Made by a program: the position numbers and the translations under genes
Origin: Lepus europaeus
Taxonomy: Eukaryota; Chordata; Mammalia; Lagomorpha; Leporidae
Reading direction: 5' to 3'
Assembly: GCF_033115175.1 (NCBI RefSeq)
Contig: NC_084843.1
Coordinates: forward strand, 58,692,474 to 58,756,473
DNA length: 64,000 nt
In this document: piece after piece, positions 12,901-23,207 of the stretch
Numbering within the stretch: the first letter of the stretch is position 1
Layout: each line of letters opens with the position of its first letter
The notes under the pieces: generated by a model
The model's database searches: none
Seen by the model: only the letters and a program-made list of their open reading frames with translations
Told to the model about the DNA's origin: nothing

Positions 12901-13746
12901 CTGGAAAATACTCCAACAGCACAGGCAGTCAAAACCAAAATTAACATTTGGGATTGCATCAAATTGAGAAGTTTCTGTACTTCAAAAGAAACAGTCAGGA
13001 AAGTGAAGAGGCAACCAACAGAATGGGAAAAAATATTCGCAAACTATACTACAGATAAAGGATTGATAACCAGAATCTACAAAGAAATCAAGAAAATCCA
13101 CAACAACAAAACAAGCAACCCATTTAAGAGATGGGCCAAGGACCTCAATAGACATTTTTTGAAAGAGGAAATCCAAATGGCCAACAGACACATGAAAAAA
13201 TGTTCAAGATCACTAGCAATCAGAGAAATGCAAATCAAAACCACAATGAGGTCCCATCTCACCCCGGTGAGAATGGCTCACATCCAGAAATCTACCAACA
13301 ACAGATGCTGGAGAGGACGTGGGGAAAAAGGGACACTAACCCACTGTTGGTGGGAATGCAAACTGGTTAAGCCACTATGGAAGTCTGTCTGGAGATTCCT
13401 CAGAAACCTGAACATAACCCTACCATACAACCCAGCCATCCCACTCCTTGGAATTTACCCAAAGGAAATTAATTTGGCTAATAAAAAAGCCATCTGCACA
13501 TTAATGTTTATTGCAGCTCAATTCACAATAGCTAAGACCTGGAACCAACCCAAATGCCCATCAACAGTAGACTGGATAAAGAAATTATGGGACATGTACT
13601 CCATAGAATACTATACAGCAGTAAGAAACAACGAAACCCAGTCATTTGCAACAAGATGGAGCAATCTGGAAAACATCATGCTGAGTGAATTATGCCAGTC
13701 CCAAAGAGAAAAATATCATTTGTTTTCCCTGATCGGTGACAACTGA
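9922..13746 (+). CDS. L1 ORF2 protein (endonuclease/reverse transcriptase)
   Basis: 1274 residues in one open frame. It makes the nick and does target-primed reverse transcription. The N-terminal AP-type endonuclease shows [29 protein letters not shown] and [10 protein letters not shown]. The reverse transcriptase has the catalytic FADD at residues 700-703, after [20 protein letters not shown]. The C-terminal cysteine region reads [18 protein letters not shown] (1129-1146); family members have Cys where residue 1133 is Arg here. All other catalytic residues I checked are present. Confidence 0.95.
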   Translation: MAGQSYSFSIVTLNVNGLNCPVKRHRLADWVKEQNPSFCCLQETHLSNNDPYKLRVKGWKKIYHANRNEKRAGVAILISDNINFTTKTVRRDKEGHYIMIKGSIQQEEITIINVYAPNYRAPAYLKYLLRDLKGDLDPNTIVLGDFNTPLSEIDRSTGQKINKETVDLNDTIAQMDLTDIYRTFHPTSKDFTFFSAVHGTLSRIDHILGHKASLSKVKRIRIIPCSFSDHKGMKLEIGNSGIPRARANTWRLNNMLLNEQWVIEEIKREIKNFLEVNEDNSTTYQNLWDTTKAVLRGKFISIGAYIKKLERHQIDELSSHLKDLENLQQAKPKPSRRREIIKIREEINRIESKKTLQKISQTRSWFFEKINKIDTPLAQLTKKRREKTQINRIRDEMGNVTTDTTEIKRIIRNYYKDLYASKQGNLSEMDRFLDTYNLPKLSQEDIENLNRPITDTEIETVIKALPTKKSPGPDGFTAEFYQIFREEQTPILLKLFRAIEKEGILPNSFYEATITLIPKPERDATLKENYRPISLMNIDAKILNKILANRMQQHIRKIIHPDQVGFIPGMQGWFNIRKTINVIHYINRLQKKNHMILSIDAEKAFDKIQHPFMMKTLSKLGMEGTFLNTIKAIYEKPTANILLNGEKLEAFPLKSGTRQGCPLSPLLFNIVLEVLARAIRQEKEMKGIQIGKDELKLSLFADDMILYLGDPKNSTKRLLELIEEFGKVAGYKINPQKSTAFVYTGNATAEEELLKSIPFTIATKTIKYLGINLTKDVKDLYDENYKTLQKEIEEDTKKWRNLPCSWIGRINIIKMSILPKAIYTFNAIPIKIPKTFFSDLEKMMLKFIWRHRRPRIAKAILYNKNKAGGITIPDFRTYYRAVVIKTAWYWYRNRWIDQWNRIETPEINPNIYSQLIFDQRSKSNPWNKDSLFNKWCWENWISTCRSLKQDPYLSPYTKIHSTWIKDLNLRPETIKLLESIGETLQDIGTGKDFLENTPTAQAVKTKINIWDCIKLRSFCTSKETVRKVKRQPTEWEKIFANYTTDKGLITRIYKEIKKIHNNKTSNPFKRWAKDLNRHFLKEEIQMANRHMKKCSRSLAIREMQIKTTMRSHLTPVRMAHIQKSTNNRCWRGRGEKGTLTHCWWECKLVKPLWKSVWRFLRNLNITLPYNPAIPLLGIYPKEINLANKKAICTLMFIAAQFTIAKTWNQPKCPSTVDWIKKLWDMYSIEYYTAVRNNETQSFATRWSNLENIMLSELCQSQREKYHLFSLIGDN

Positions 13747-14822
13747 GCGCCAAAGGGGAAACCTGTTAAGTGAAATGGACACTATAAGCAACAATGAACT
13801 GATCAGCTCCTGTCCTGACTTTAGATGTACAATGTAATACTTTATCCTTTTTAGTATTTGTTGTTGTTGTTGTTGTTCTAGTACTATTGGTTGAACTCAG
13901 TAATTAACACACAATTATTCTTAGGTGTTTAAATTTTAACTGAAAAGTGATCCCTGTTAAATCTAAGAGTGGAAAAAGAGAGGGAGGAGATGAACAATTT
14001 GGAACATGCTCAATCGGACTGGCCGCAAATGGTGGAGTTAGAAATGTGCCAGGGGATTCCAACACAATTCCATCAAGATGGCATGTACCAATGCCATCGC
14101 ACTAGTCCAAGTGATCAATTTCAGCTCACAATTGATAGCTCTGATAGGTCTAAGAGTCAAAGAGATCACACAAACAAGACAAGTATCTGCTAATACTAAC
14201 TGATAGAATCAAAAAGGGAGAGAAAGATCCAACATGGGAAGTGGGATACACAGCAGACTCATAGGATGGCAGATGTCCTAAACAACACCCTGGCCTCAGA
14301 ATCAGCCCTCAAGGCATTCAGATCTGGCTGAAGAGCCCATGAGAGTATAGCAGGCATGGAAAGCCAAGATATCATGGAAAAAAAAAAAAAAGACCTAAAT
14401 GAATGATCTCTGTGAGTGAGATCCCAGTGGAAAGAACGGGGCCATCAAAGAAGGAGGTACCCTTCTCCGAAGGGAGGAGAGAACCTCCACTTTGACTATG
14501 ACCCTATCGGAATAAGATCAAAGCGAACTCTAAAGGCTTCCATAGCCCTGGCAACTCATGACTAGAGCCTAGGGAGATTACTGACGCCATGAACAGGAGT
14601 GTCAAATTGTTAAGTCAGCAACAGGAGTCACTGTGTACTTACACCCCATGTGGGATCTGTCCCTAATGTGTCGTCTAAAGCCAAGTGATGCTATGACTGG
14701 TACTGAAACAGTATTTTTATACTTTGCGTTTCTGTGTGGGCGCAGACTGATGAGGTCTTTGCTAATTATATACTGAAGTGATCTTCTGTATATAAAGAGA
14801 ATTGGAAATGAAAAAAAAAAAA
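13747..14822 (+). other. L1 3' UTR, first segment
   Basis: Collinear with the older L1 3' UTR at 15363-16783 (for example GTGCCAGGGGATTCCAA and GAAGAGCCCATGAGAG). Contains a (TTG)n run at 13860. Ends in TATAAAGAGAATTGGAAATG followed by a short A run (14811-14822), with no AATAAA close by. Confidence 0.85.
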
Positions 14823-15190
14823 CCTGGTGTTAAAATGGAAATGGCATAGAAAATTAATTAATTTGAAAAAAAAATTATGTAGGATCTCTGTCTTTAATGT
14901 GCTGTACATTGCTATTTAATGCTATAATTAGTAATCCAATGGTAGTTTTTTCACTTGATGTTGCTATATGGGCAAAATGTTGAAATCTTTACCTAATATA
15001 TACTAAACTGATCTTCTGTATACAAAGAGAATTGAAAATGAATCTTTACAGGAATGGAAGGGGAAAGGGAGCGGGAAAGGGGAGGGTTGCAGGCGGGAGG
15101 GAAGTTATGGGAGGGGGGAAGCCATTGTAACCCATAAGCTATACTTTGGAAATTTATATTCATTAAATAAAAGTTTAATAAAAAAAAAAA
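14823..15190 (+). other. Probable 3'-transduced segment of the full-length L1
   Basis: After the internal A run come about 50 unrelated bases, then a second L1 3' end (14873-15170) with AATAAA near 15165 and the terminal poly(A). The target duplication lies after this part, so it moved together with the element. Confidence 0.7.
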
Positions 15191-16028
15191 AAAGAAATTA
15201 TGGGACATGTACTCTATAGAATACTATACAGCAGTAAAAAAAAAACAATGAAATCCGGTCATCTGCAACAAAATGGAGGAATCTGGACACATCATGCTGA
15301 GTGAAATAAGCCAGTCCCAAAGGGACAAATATCATATGTTCTCCCTGATCAGTGACAACTAACCGAGCACCAAAAAGGAAACCTGTTGAAGTGAAATGGA
15401 CACTATGAGAAACAGTGACTTGATCAGCCCTTGTCCTGACTGTTGATGAACAACTTAATACTTTATCCCTTTTAGTATTTTTTAATATTCTTGGTGAACT
15501 CTGTAATTAACACACAATTATTCTTAGGTGTTTAAATTTAACTGAAAAGTGATCCCTGTTAAATATAAGAGTGGGAATAAGAGAGGGAGGAGATATACAG
15601 TTTGGCACATGCTCAATTGGACTTGCCCCAAATGGTAGAGTTAGAAACGTGCCAGGGGATTCCAATTCAATCCCATCAAGGTGGCATGTACCAATGCCAT
15701 CTCACTAGTCCAAGTGATCAATTTCAGTTCACAATTGATCATAATGATAGGATTAAGAGTCAAAGGGATCGGCCGGCGCCGCAGCTCAATAGGCTAATCC
15801 TCCACCTTGCGGCGCCGGCACACTGGGTTCTAGTCCCGGTTGCCCCTCTTCCAGGCCAGCTCTCTGCTGTGGCCAGGGAGTGCAGTGGAGGATGGCCCAA
15901 GTGCTTGGGCCCTGCACCCCATGGGAGACCAGAAGCACCTGGCTCCTGCCTTCGGATCAGTGCGGTGTGCCGGCCGCAGCGCGCCAGCTGCGGCAGCCAT
16001 TGGAGGGTGAACCAACAGCAAAGGAAGA

Positions 16029-16076
<48 letters not shown>

Positions 16077-16898
16077 CACTCTGCGTGTCAAAAAAAAAAA
16101 AAAAAAGAATCAAAGAGATCACATAAACAAGACTAATGTCTGCTAATATTATCTGATAGAATTAAAAAGGAGAGAATGATCCAGCATGGGAAGCAGGATA
16201 CACAGCAGACTCATAGAATGGCAGATGTCCTAAATAGCACTCTGGTCTCAGAATCAACCCTTAAGGCGTTCGGATCTGGCTGAAGAGCCCATGAGAGTAT
16301 TTTAGGCATGGAAAGCCAAGACACTCTGGCCAAAAAAAAGAAAAGAAAAAAGAAAAAAAAAAAGAAAAAGAAAAAACCTAAATGAAAGATCTCTGCGAGT
16401 GAGACCCCAGTGGAAAGAACAGGTCATCAAAGAAGGAGGTACCTTTCTCTGAAGGGAGGAGAGAACTTCCACTTTGACTATGACCTTGTCTAAATAAGAT
16501 CAGAGACGGCAAACTCAAAAGGCTTCCATAGCCTTGGCAACTCATGACAAGAGCCTAGGGTGATTACTGACGCCATAAACAAGAGTGTCAATTTGTTAAG
16601 TCAACAAGAGGAGTCACTGTGCACTTACTCCTCATGTAGGATCTCTGTCCTTAATGTGTTGTACAATGTGAATTAATGCTATAACTAGTACTTAAACAGT
16701 ACTTTACACTTTGTGTTTCTGTGTGGGTGCAAACTGTTGAAATCTTTACTTAATATACACTAAATTGATCTTCTGTATATTAAAAAAAAGAAACTATGAG
16801 TAATAGGAATGCTAATGTAATAATGTTTCTGGTACAATTTTATCCCAGTAGCCTGTTCTTTATGATGCTTTTGAAGAAATAAATGAAATATTCATAAA
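15191..16898 (+). pseudogene. Second half of the split older L1 (ORF2 end, 3' UTR, extra 3' DNA)
   Basis: Resumes ORF2 with the GACATGTACTCTATAGAATA block and ends the frame near 15362. The 3' UTR runs to about 16783, interrupted by a SINE. Bases 16784-16898 have no match in the other L1 tails here. Confidence 0.88.
15771..16104 (+). mobile_element. CSINE2-type SINE in L1 3' UTR
   Basis: Full length, from GGCCGGCGCCGCAGCTC to the poly(A), with a (TC)n run at 16031-16069. Duplication AAGAGTCAAAGGGATC / AAGAATCAAAGAGATC on the two sides; the differences show some age. Confidence 0.95.
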
Positions 16899-17386
16899 TA
16901 AAAAATAACTGCTCTTTTGCAATCCAGAACTCATTGTTCAGTATGAGTTCTGATATATATAAGAAGGAATATGATGAAAAAAATAAAGGAATAGAAATGT
17001 ATTCAGATACGAACAGATCTGTTACCTCTTTTGACTACCATACAGAACATATAATTAATGAAGGTCCCTATGGCTCCTTCTTTTAGGGAATTCCTGCCAT
17101 ATGGGTTCTTACGAGAAGAAAAACCACAGAATTAAATAGATAGAGGAAGGAGCAAAACATTAATTCAAAGCTCTCATGGAGGATGTGTTACATTAGAGTG
17201 AGCAGGACTGTCAAAAAATACCATCAATAGATTTAAAATGTCCAAAGTTTGTATAAATCAAATCCTGAAAAAATTAAAAGGCAAATTTAAGATTTAAAAA
17301 TAAATGTTACAATCTTTGAAACAGAAAAACATTCAAGTGGGGGCATTGTGGACAGCAGTTGAGACACCTCTTGGGATGCACAGGGA
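16899..17386. other. Intergenic sequence with a short SINE-head fragment
   Basis: AT-rich with no gene. Bases about 17338-17384 (GGGGGCATTGTGGACAGCAG onward) look like an old C-SINE head next to the mitochondrial insert. Confidence 0.5.
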
Positions 17387-18544
17387 GTTTAGGGCAGCAT
17401 TAATCTACTGGCTCCCATTAAAATTGATCATGAACATGATGCTAAGACTAGGAACAGTTGTCCCACTATGTCAATGGTTGATGACAGAGCTAAGCTAGTT
17501 GCTAATAGCCAACCTGTTGTTGTTAGTGGTAACACCTTTGGAGGCCTTGTGCCAGTAATACAGCATGGCTGTGAATTCACTGATAACTTGAGTTTCTAGG
17601 CAGAATAATTTAGGTGGTATTAGGCCATGGTCAACTATGAAGGCTGTACTCCTTTAAAGCTTCAGGGAGCTCGGATTAGAACAGCTACAATCACTAGTGC
17701 TATGTGACTGACTGATAAACAGGCAATTAATGATTTTAGATCAGTTTGGCGAAGACAGAGTAAGCTGGTTATAATTATTCCTCATCCGGATGGTATCAGG
17801 AACGAGCAGGCTATGCAGTCTGCTATGGGTTCAGAATGGCTGGGATCTGCATTATACCATATCCACCTGCTTTTAATAGTACAGCTGCAAGGACTACTGA
17901 TCTGGTGATGCGGGCTTCAACGTGTGCTTTAGGAAGCCAGAAGTGGAGTCCCGGTAAGAGTGTTTTCACCATAAATGCTCAATACATGCTAATAATGAAA
18001 GTGTTGGATCAAAATTATTGGTTGAACTCCAAAGTATGTCAGTAGAAAATTTAGTGATGTTTTGAATATAAATTAATGCAACTGAAAGGGGCCAGGAGGC
18101 TATTAGAGTGTAGAACAGGAAGTGTGTGTCTGTGCTTAGTAATTCTGTTTGGTTCCCTCATTAGGTGATGATGACCAGGACTGGAATGAGTGTTGCTTCA
18201 GATAAAATATAAAATATAACTAGTTCTGTGGCTGAAAATGTTGTAATTAGAAATGTTTGTGAAGAGATAAGTATAGTGATGTAAGTTTGTTTTTTCGTGT
18301 TATTGTGATGTTGACTTACTATAATTATTAGGGGTAGTAGTCATGTTGTTAATAGCAGTAGGGGAGTCCATTGTGAGTTGGAGAATATTGTTGAAAAATT
18401 TAGGTTATCTTCGGGGTTCAATTCTTAAACGTAGTGGGTTGTTATGCTAATTAGTAGGCTTGTATAGTTAATTCAGATTCTACTGTTTTTAGAATACCAT
18501 GCGGTTGGAATGAGTATGATTGTGAGTAGAACAATGTTTAGCAC
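17387..18544 (-). pseudogene. MT-ND4: ND4 pseudogene (mitochondrial origin)
   Basis: Starts with GTGCTAAACATTGTTCTACT in reverse, overlapping the ND4L end as in mtDNA. Most of the antiporter-like subunit can be followed to about 17390 with indels. Not functional in the nucleus. Confidence 0.88.
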
Positions 18545-18829
18545 TGCAAGAGGTTTAGGTTGTGAACATAACCTATTTCGTATGCACTGGGAACTAACAG
18601 TGCAAGGCCTACAGCGGCTTCACAGGCTGCGAAGACTAGCAGGATAACAGGTATCATAAGTGACAGTGTGAAGTGGGTATCTGAAATTATAAGTGTGACA
18701 AGAATAAAAATTGATAGTATTACGCCTTCTAAGCATAACTGGGAGGATAGTAGGTATGATAGGTAAAATTAATATTCCTAATAAGGCTAAAACATTAGCT
18801 ATAATAATATTAATATGGATTGAAGTCAT
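18538..18829 (-). pseudogene. MT-ND4L: ND4L pseudogene (mitochondrial origin)
   Basis: ATG at 18829 in reverse; the first 22 residues match ND4L, then frameshifts. The rest is recognisable in other frames ([20 protein letters not shown]). Confidence 0.9.
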
Positions 18830-18837
18830 TTCGATAA

Positions 18838-18903
18838 TTATGGTAATTCCATAATCTAATGAGTAAAAACCATTCATTTTATTTAAACTAATTATCATGT
18901 TCA
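18838..18903 (-). pseudogene. MT-TR: Mitochondrial tRNA-Arg pseudogene
   Basis: AT-rich segment between ND3 and ND4L where mtDNA carries tRNA-Arg; the reverse strand reads TGATAATTAGTTTAAATAAA at its start. Identified by position and partial similarity. Confidence 0.65.
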
Positions 18904-18904
18904 A

Positions 18905-19418
18905 CTCATTCTAATACTTTTTGGAATGATTCATAAGCTAAGCACACAGCTAGAATGGAAATTAAGATTAGTGCTATGATAAGTATGAATTTGAGATTAT
19001 TTCTTTGTGAGGCTCACAGTAGAGGTAGAATAATGGCAATTTCCAAATCAAATAATAGAAATGTAATGGCTACAAGGAAAAATTTTATTGAAAATGATAG
19101 GTGTGGCTGGCACTGTGGCTCATTTGCCTAATCCTCCGCCTGCGGCACCGGCACACCGGGTTCCAGTTCTGGTTGGGCACCAGGTACTAGTCCCGGTTGC
19201 CCCTCTTCCAGTCCAGCTCTCTGCTGTGGCCCGGGAGGGCAGTGGAGGATGGCCCAAGTGCTTGGGTCCCTGCACCTGCATGGGAGACTGGGAGGAAGTA
19301 CCCGGCTCCTGGCTTCAGATTGGCGCAGTGCCGGCCGTAGCGGCCATTAGGGAGTGAACCAATGGAAGGAAGACTTTTCTTTCTGTCTCTCACTGTCTAT
19401 AACTCTACCAGTCAAATA

Positions 19419-19461
<43 letters not shown>

Positions 19462-19684
19462 AAAGATGGTGATTGTGGGAGGGAGATGAGGAGGGAAGGA
19501 AATACGGTTATCATCTAAAAAAAAAGAAAGAAAATGATAGGTGTGCTGATTCTACTGGGTCAAATCCACATTTGTAAGAGCTTGTTTTTCTGAGTAGATG
19601 TCTAGTTGTGGAATTAAAAATACGATGGTGACTAAAATTATTGTAATAGGTATACTGACAATTAGAGCTAGGATTAATTTTTCT
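18905..19684 (-). pseudogene. MT-ND3: ND3 pseudogene split by a SINE
   Basis: The N-terminal half lies at 19545-19684 and the C-terminal half at about 18905-19104 on the reverse strand. Between them is a SINE insertion with a 14-15 bp duplication. Confidence 0.88.
19105..19530 (+). mobile_element. C-SINE with extra 3' sequence, inserted in the NUMT
   Basis: Head GGCTGGCACTGTGGCTC at 19105, (AAAT)n tail to 19463, then about 50 non-SINE bases and a second A-rich end. Duplication AAAATGATAGGTGT at 19091-19104 and 19531-19544, so the extra bases belong to the insertion. Confidence 0.93.
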
Positions 19685-20239
19685 ACCTTAATCCTAAACC
19701 CCTATCTTACCTCTAAACCTAATTCTAACCCTAAACCCTACTTCTGAACCTTATCCTAAAACAAAACCCATAACTCTACCCTAAAACATAATAACCTTAG
19801 CACTAAACCCTAAACTCAAAACCCTAACCCTAGCCCTAACCAAACCCTAGTCCTAACACTGAACACTATCTCTTAGCCCTAATCCTAAACCCTATGACTA
19901 AACCTAAATCCAAATCCCAACCCTAACACTAAACCCTAACTGTAAACATTAGCCCTAACCTAACCATTAACCCTAACCCTTAAACCTAACTCTGTCCCAG
20001 ACCCAACCCCATCCCCATCCTAACCCTAAACCCTAATCCTAACCCCTTACCCTATCCCACCCTATCCCTAACCTTAAGCCTAACCTTAATTCCAACCTCT
20101 AATTCTTAACACTAAACACTAACCCTAAACCCTATCCCTAAACTTAAACCCCAATCCTAACCCTAACCCCTATACCCTAATCCCTAAACCTAACCATAAC
20201 ATTTAGCCTTAACCCTCAGACCCTAAATCTTACCCTAAT

Positions 20240-20577
20240 CCTTTTTTTTTTTTTTTTTTTTTTTGACAGGCAGAGTGGACAGTGAGAGAGAGAGACAGAG
20301 AGAAAGGTCTTCCTTTGCCGTTGGTTCACACTTCAATGGCCGCCGCGGCCAGCGCACGGCGCTGATCCGAAGGCAGGAGCCAGGTGCTTCTCCTGGTCTC
20401 CCATGGGGTGCAGGGCCCAAGCATTTGGGCCATCCTGCACTGCACTCCTGGGCCATAGCAGAGAGCTGGCCTGGAAGAGGGGCAACCGGGATAGAATCTG
20501 GTGCCCTGACCAGGACTAGAACCCGGTGTGCTGGCGCTGCAAGGCGGAGGATTAGCCTGTTGAGCCACGGCGCCGGC
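20240..20577 (-). mobile_element. CSINE2-type SINE in the telomere-like tract
   Basis: Full reverse copy; the duplication TAATCCTT, itself telomere-like sequence, lies on both sides. Confidence 0.93.
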
Positions 20578-20587
20578 TAATCCTTAC

Positions 20588-20819
20588 CTTTTTTTAAAAA
20601 AAGATTTATTTATTTATCTGAAAGTCAGAGTTACATAGAGGAGAGGCAGAGAGAGATAGAGAGGTCTTCCATCCACTGGTTCACCCCCCAATTGGCTGCA
20701 ACAGTCAGAGCTGGGCCCATTCAAAGCCACGAGCTTCTTCCGGGTCTCCCACGCGGGTGCAGGGGCCCAAAGACTTGGGCCATCTTCTACTGCTTTCCCA
20801 GGCCATAGCAGAGAGCTGT
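20588..20819 (-). mobile_element. C-SINE, 5'-truncated, in the telomere-like tract
   Basis: Reverse copy starting at the A/T-rich tail and stopping at AGCAGAGAGCTG, so the head is missing. Flanked by CTAATCCTTACCT / CTAATCCTTATCT. Confidence 0.9.
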
Positions 20820-20860
20820 CTAATCCTTATCTTAACTCAAAACCCCTAACCGTACTTTTA

Positions 20861-21306
20861 TCTTTTCTCCTTGTGCCACATACTAGCTGTTAAAGATCAA
20901 TCTGTTCACCATGAACCTTTGAAACTCAAACCCCTAATTCCCTTGTGTGATTACTCCTCAACTCACTACTGAGCTCACTCCTCTTATTACAACATTAACT
21001 ACATGACATCACATGGACAGAAAACTATAGGGCGAAAACCCTTAGAAATATTGATCTGAAAAAGATGAACAATAAATTTAAAGAAATAAAAATAGATAGT
21101 ATGGTAAAGCAGTATATGCTACAAATAAGACATCTGTTTGGGAAGATCAAGGGTGATCAACAGTCATCCATGGGAGACATCACGTTCACAGAAAATGGAA
21201 AAATATCACCTGATCTTCCCAACAGATGCCGAAACAGCTCGAACAAATCCGACACAATTCCATGATAAAAGCGCCCACTAACTCGGCGGAGAAGGCAATG
21301 TCCAGG
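20861..21306. other. Intergenic, possible very old L1 scrap
   Basis: No gene. Around 21215-21285 (CAACAGATGCCGAAACAGCTC onward) the order resembles a decayed L1 ORF2 segment around the RT domain. Confidence 0.35.
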
Positions 21307-21594
21307 CCTGGCCCAGTGGCGCAGGCTGAGCTGACTGACGCTTGTTACGCCCACACTCCACGACAGTGCGCTGCTTGAGGCCCACCGTCGCCACACTCTG
21401 ATCCAGCTTCCTGACAATGTTCCTGGGAGGCAGTGCATGACGGCTCCAGTATTTGGGCTCCTGAACCCCAGACGGAGCTCCAGACTCATGACTTTGGCCC
21501 GGCCAAGTCCTGCCCGTTGTGGTCATTTTGGGAATCAGGCATGGAAGCTCGTGCCCCCTCCCTCCCTGTCACTCTGTCTTTGAAATAAAACACG
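21307..21594 (+). mobile_element. Old C-SINE-related element
   Basis: Diverged body (CTGATCCAGCTTCCTGACAATG, GGCTCCAGTATTTGGGCTCC) and an AAATAAAAC tail. Older than its neighbours by divergence. Confidence 0.7.
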
Positions 21595-21803
21595 TAACTG
21601 TAACATACAGGGAGAGAACTTCCTCAACAGGCAGACCCCAGCAGGCAGACCCCAGGGCCAACATCACACTCGGCGGTCCTCCCGGAAAGTGAGGAGCAGG
21701 GCAGGGATGCTCCCCTCACCTCTGTGCTCAATATCACACTTCACACAGGAATGGGGCAAGACAGAAAATGTGCTGACAGATGGATACAAGAAATGGTTTT
21801 AGA

Positions 21804-22225
21804 GGCCGTTGCCGCGGCTCACTTGGCTAATCCTCCACCTGCGGCGCTGGCACCCGGGTTCTAGTTCCGGTCGGGGCGCTGGATCCTGTTCCGGTTGCCC
21901 CTCTTCCAGGCCAGCTCTCTGCTGTGGCCCAGGAAGGCAGTGGAGGATGGCCCAAGTGCTTGAGCCCTGCACCCACATGGGAGACCAGGAGAAGCACCTG
22001 GCTCCTGGCTTCGGATCAGCACAGCGCGCTGGCCATGGTGGCCATTTGGGGGTGAACCAATGGAAGGAAGACCTTTCTCTCTCTCTGTCTAACTCTGCAT
22101 GTGAAAGAAAAAAAGAAGGAAGGAAGGAATGAAGGAAGGAAGGAAGGAAAGAAAGAAGAGAGAGAGAGAGAGAAAGAAAGAAAGAAAGAAAGAAAGAAAG
22201 GAAGGAAGAAAGAAAGAAAGGAAGA
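21804..22225 (+). mobile_element. CSINE2-type SINE with a long GGAA/GAAA tail
   Basis: Body 21804-22107, then about 118 bases of GGAA, GA and GAAA repeats grown from the A-tail. Duplication AAGAAATGGTTTTAGA at 21788-21803 and 22226-22241. Confidence 0.93.
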
Positions 22226-22300
22226 AAGAAATGGTTTTAGAGCAATATACATGTTCAGTAAAGTTCAAACACGGTATCCACACTCAAAAATCCATTTCAC

Positions 22301-22625
22301 AAGCTGGCGCTGTGGTACAGTGGGCTAAGCTTTTGCCTTTGTCGCCAGAATCTCATATGGGTGCCAGTTCGAGTCCCAGCTGCTCCTCTTCCAATCTAGC
22401 TCTCTGCTATGGCCTGGGAAAGCAGTGACAAATGGCTCAGGTCCTTGGGCCTCTGCACCTGTGTGAGAGATCCAGAAGAAGCTCCTGGCTTCTGGCCTTG
22501 GATCGGGGCAGCTCTGGCCATTGTGGCCATTTGGGGAATGAACCAGTGGATGGAAGACCTTTCTGTCTCTCCCTCTCTCTGTAACTCTCTCAAATAAATA
22601 AATGAATAAATCTTAAAAAAAAAAA
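22301..22625 (+). mobile_element. C-SINE
   Basis: AAGCTGGCGCTGTGGTACAG head to an (AAAT)n/poly(A) tail; AATCCATTTCAC repeated on both sides. Confidence 0.93.
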
Positions 22626-22832
22626 TCCATTTCACACCAAAGATGAACAATCAAGAATGCAAATTTTAAAATTTCATTTTAAAAATGTCAATAGTGATAA
22701 TAAGGAATAAATTTAACATTGGGGAAAGACATGCACACTGAAAATTACAAAATGTTATTGAACTAAAGAAAACCAAAATTGATATAAAGACTTATAAAAC
22801 TCCTGTAATAGAAGACTTAAAAATTTAAGACT

Positions 22833-23156
22833 AGTCCGGCACCGTGGCTCAACAGGCTAATCCTCCACCTTGCCGTGCCGGCATACCAAGTTCTAGTCCC
22901 GGTCGGGGCACCGATCCTGTCCCGGTTGCCCCTCTTCCAGACCAGCTCTCTAATATGGCCCAGGAGTGCAGTGGAGGATGGCCCAAGTGCTTGGGCCCTG
23001 CACCCCATGGGAGACCAGGAGAAGCACCTGGCTCCCGGCTTCGGATCAGCGTGGTGCACCGGCTGCAGCGCACCGGCCGCGGTGGCCATTGGAGGGTGAA
23101 CCAACAGCAAAGGAAGACCTTTCTCTCTGTCTCTCTCTCACACTGTCCACTCTGCC

Positions 23157-23197
<41 letters not shown>
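22833..23197 (+). mobile_element. CSINE2-type SINE with A38 tail
   Basis: Complete element with an almost pure A tail of about 38 bases and flanking AAATTTAAGACT. The long clean tail suggests a recent insertion. Confidence 0.94.
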
Positions 23198-23201
<4 letters not shown>

Positions 23202-23207
23202 AAGACT

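Larger units (their letters stand above)
8080..15190 (+). mobile_element. Full-length L1 retrotransposon with intact ORFs
   Basis: A complete 7.1-kb element: 5' UTR, ORF1, ORF2, 3' UTR and poly(A). It sits inside an older L1 and is bounded by a 14-bp duplication (AAAGAAATTATGGG at 8066-8079 and 15191-15204). It starts with GGGAGCCAAGATGGCGG, a typical L1 5' end. The near-perfect duplication and the two open frames show it is young. The 3' part is composite (see 14823-15190). Confidence 0.95.
6885..16898 (+). mobile_element. Older 5'-truncated L1, split by a younger L1
   Basis: Begins inside ORF2 (matching residue 815 of the intact copy), runs to 8079, resumes at 15191 and ends after its 3' UTR with about 110 extra bases and an AATAAA-containing end. 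The same 18-bp duplication (TAAAAAATAACTGCTCTT) lies at 6867-6884 and 16899-16916, so these limits are firm. ORF2 is broken by frameshifts after 7581 and near 7990. Confidence 0.92.
17387..19684 (-). pseudogene. NUMT: nuclear copy of mitochondrial ND4-ND4L-tRNA-Arg-ND3
   Basis: The reverse strand follows mammalian mitochondrial gene order: ND3 (19684 to about 18905), tRNA-Arg (about 18903-18838), ND4L (18829 to about 18538) and ND4 (18544 to about 17387, C-terminal end missing). The ND4L start reads MTSIHINIIIANVLALLGIL under the nuclear code before a frameshift. Multiple frameshifts and stops mark all parts as dead. A SINE interrupts ND3. The insert ends almost exactly at the ND3 start, where telomere-like repeats begin. 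Confidence 0.92.
19685..20860 (+). repeat. Interstitial telomere-like repeat, (CCCTAA)n degenerate
   Basis: About 550 bases (19685-20240) of CCCTAA/CCCTAAA variants, continuing in short pieces around two SINEs to about 20860. The units are diverged, so the tract is old. The array is in CCCTAA orientation on the + strand. Confidence 0.9.

Noticed and set aside
15771..16104. tRNA gene suggested by the SINE head
   Set aside because: The tRNA-like head is part of the C-SINE family, not a complete tRNA gene; the same holds for all the other copies.
19685..20860. A true chromosome end
   Set aside because: Units are heavily degenerate, interrupted by SINEs, and followed by ordinary euchromatic sequence and a gene, so this is an internal tract.
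22016..22328. Frames of Lys/Glu/Arg or Phe/Leu/Ser repeats
   Set aside because: Translation of the GGAA/GAAA microsatellite in a SINE tail.
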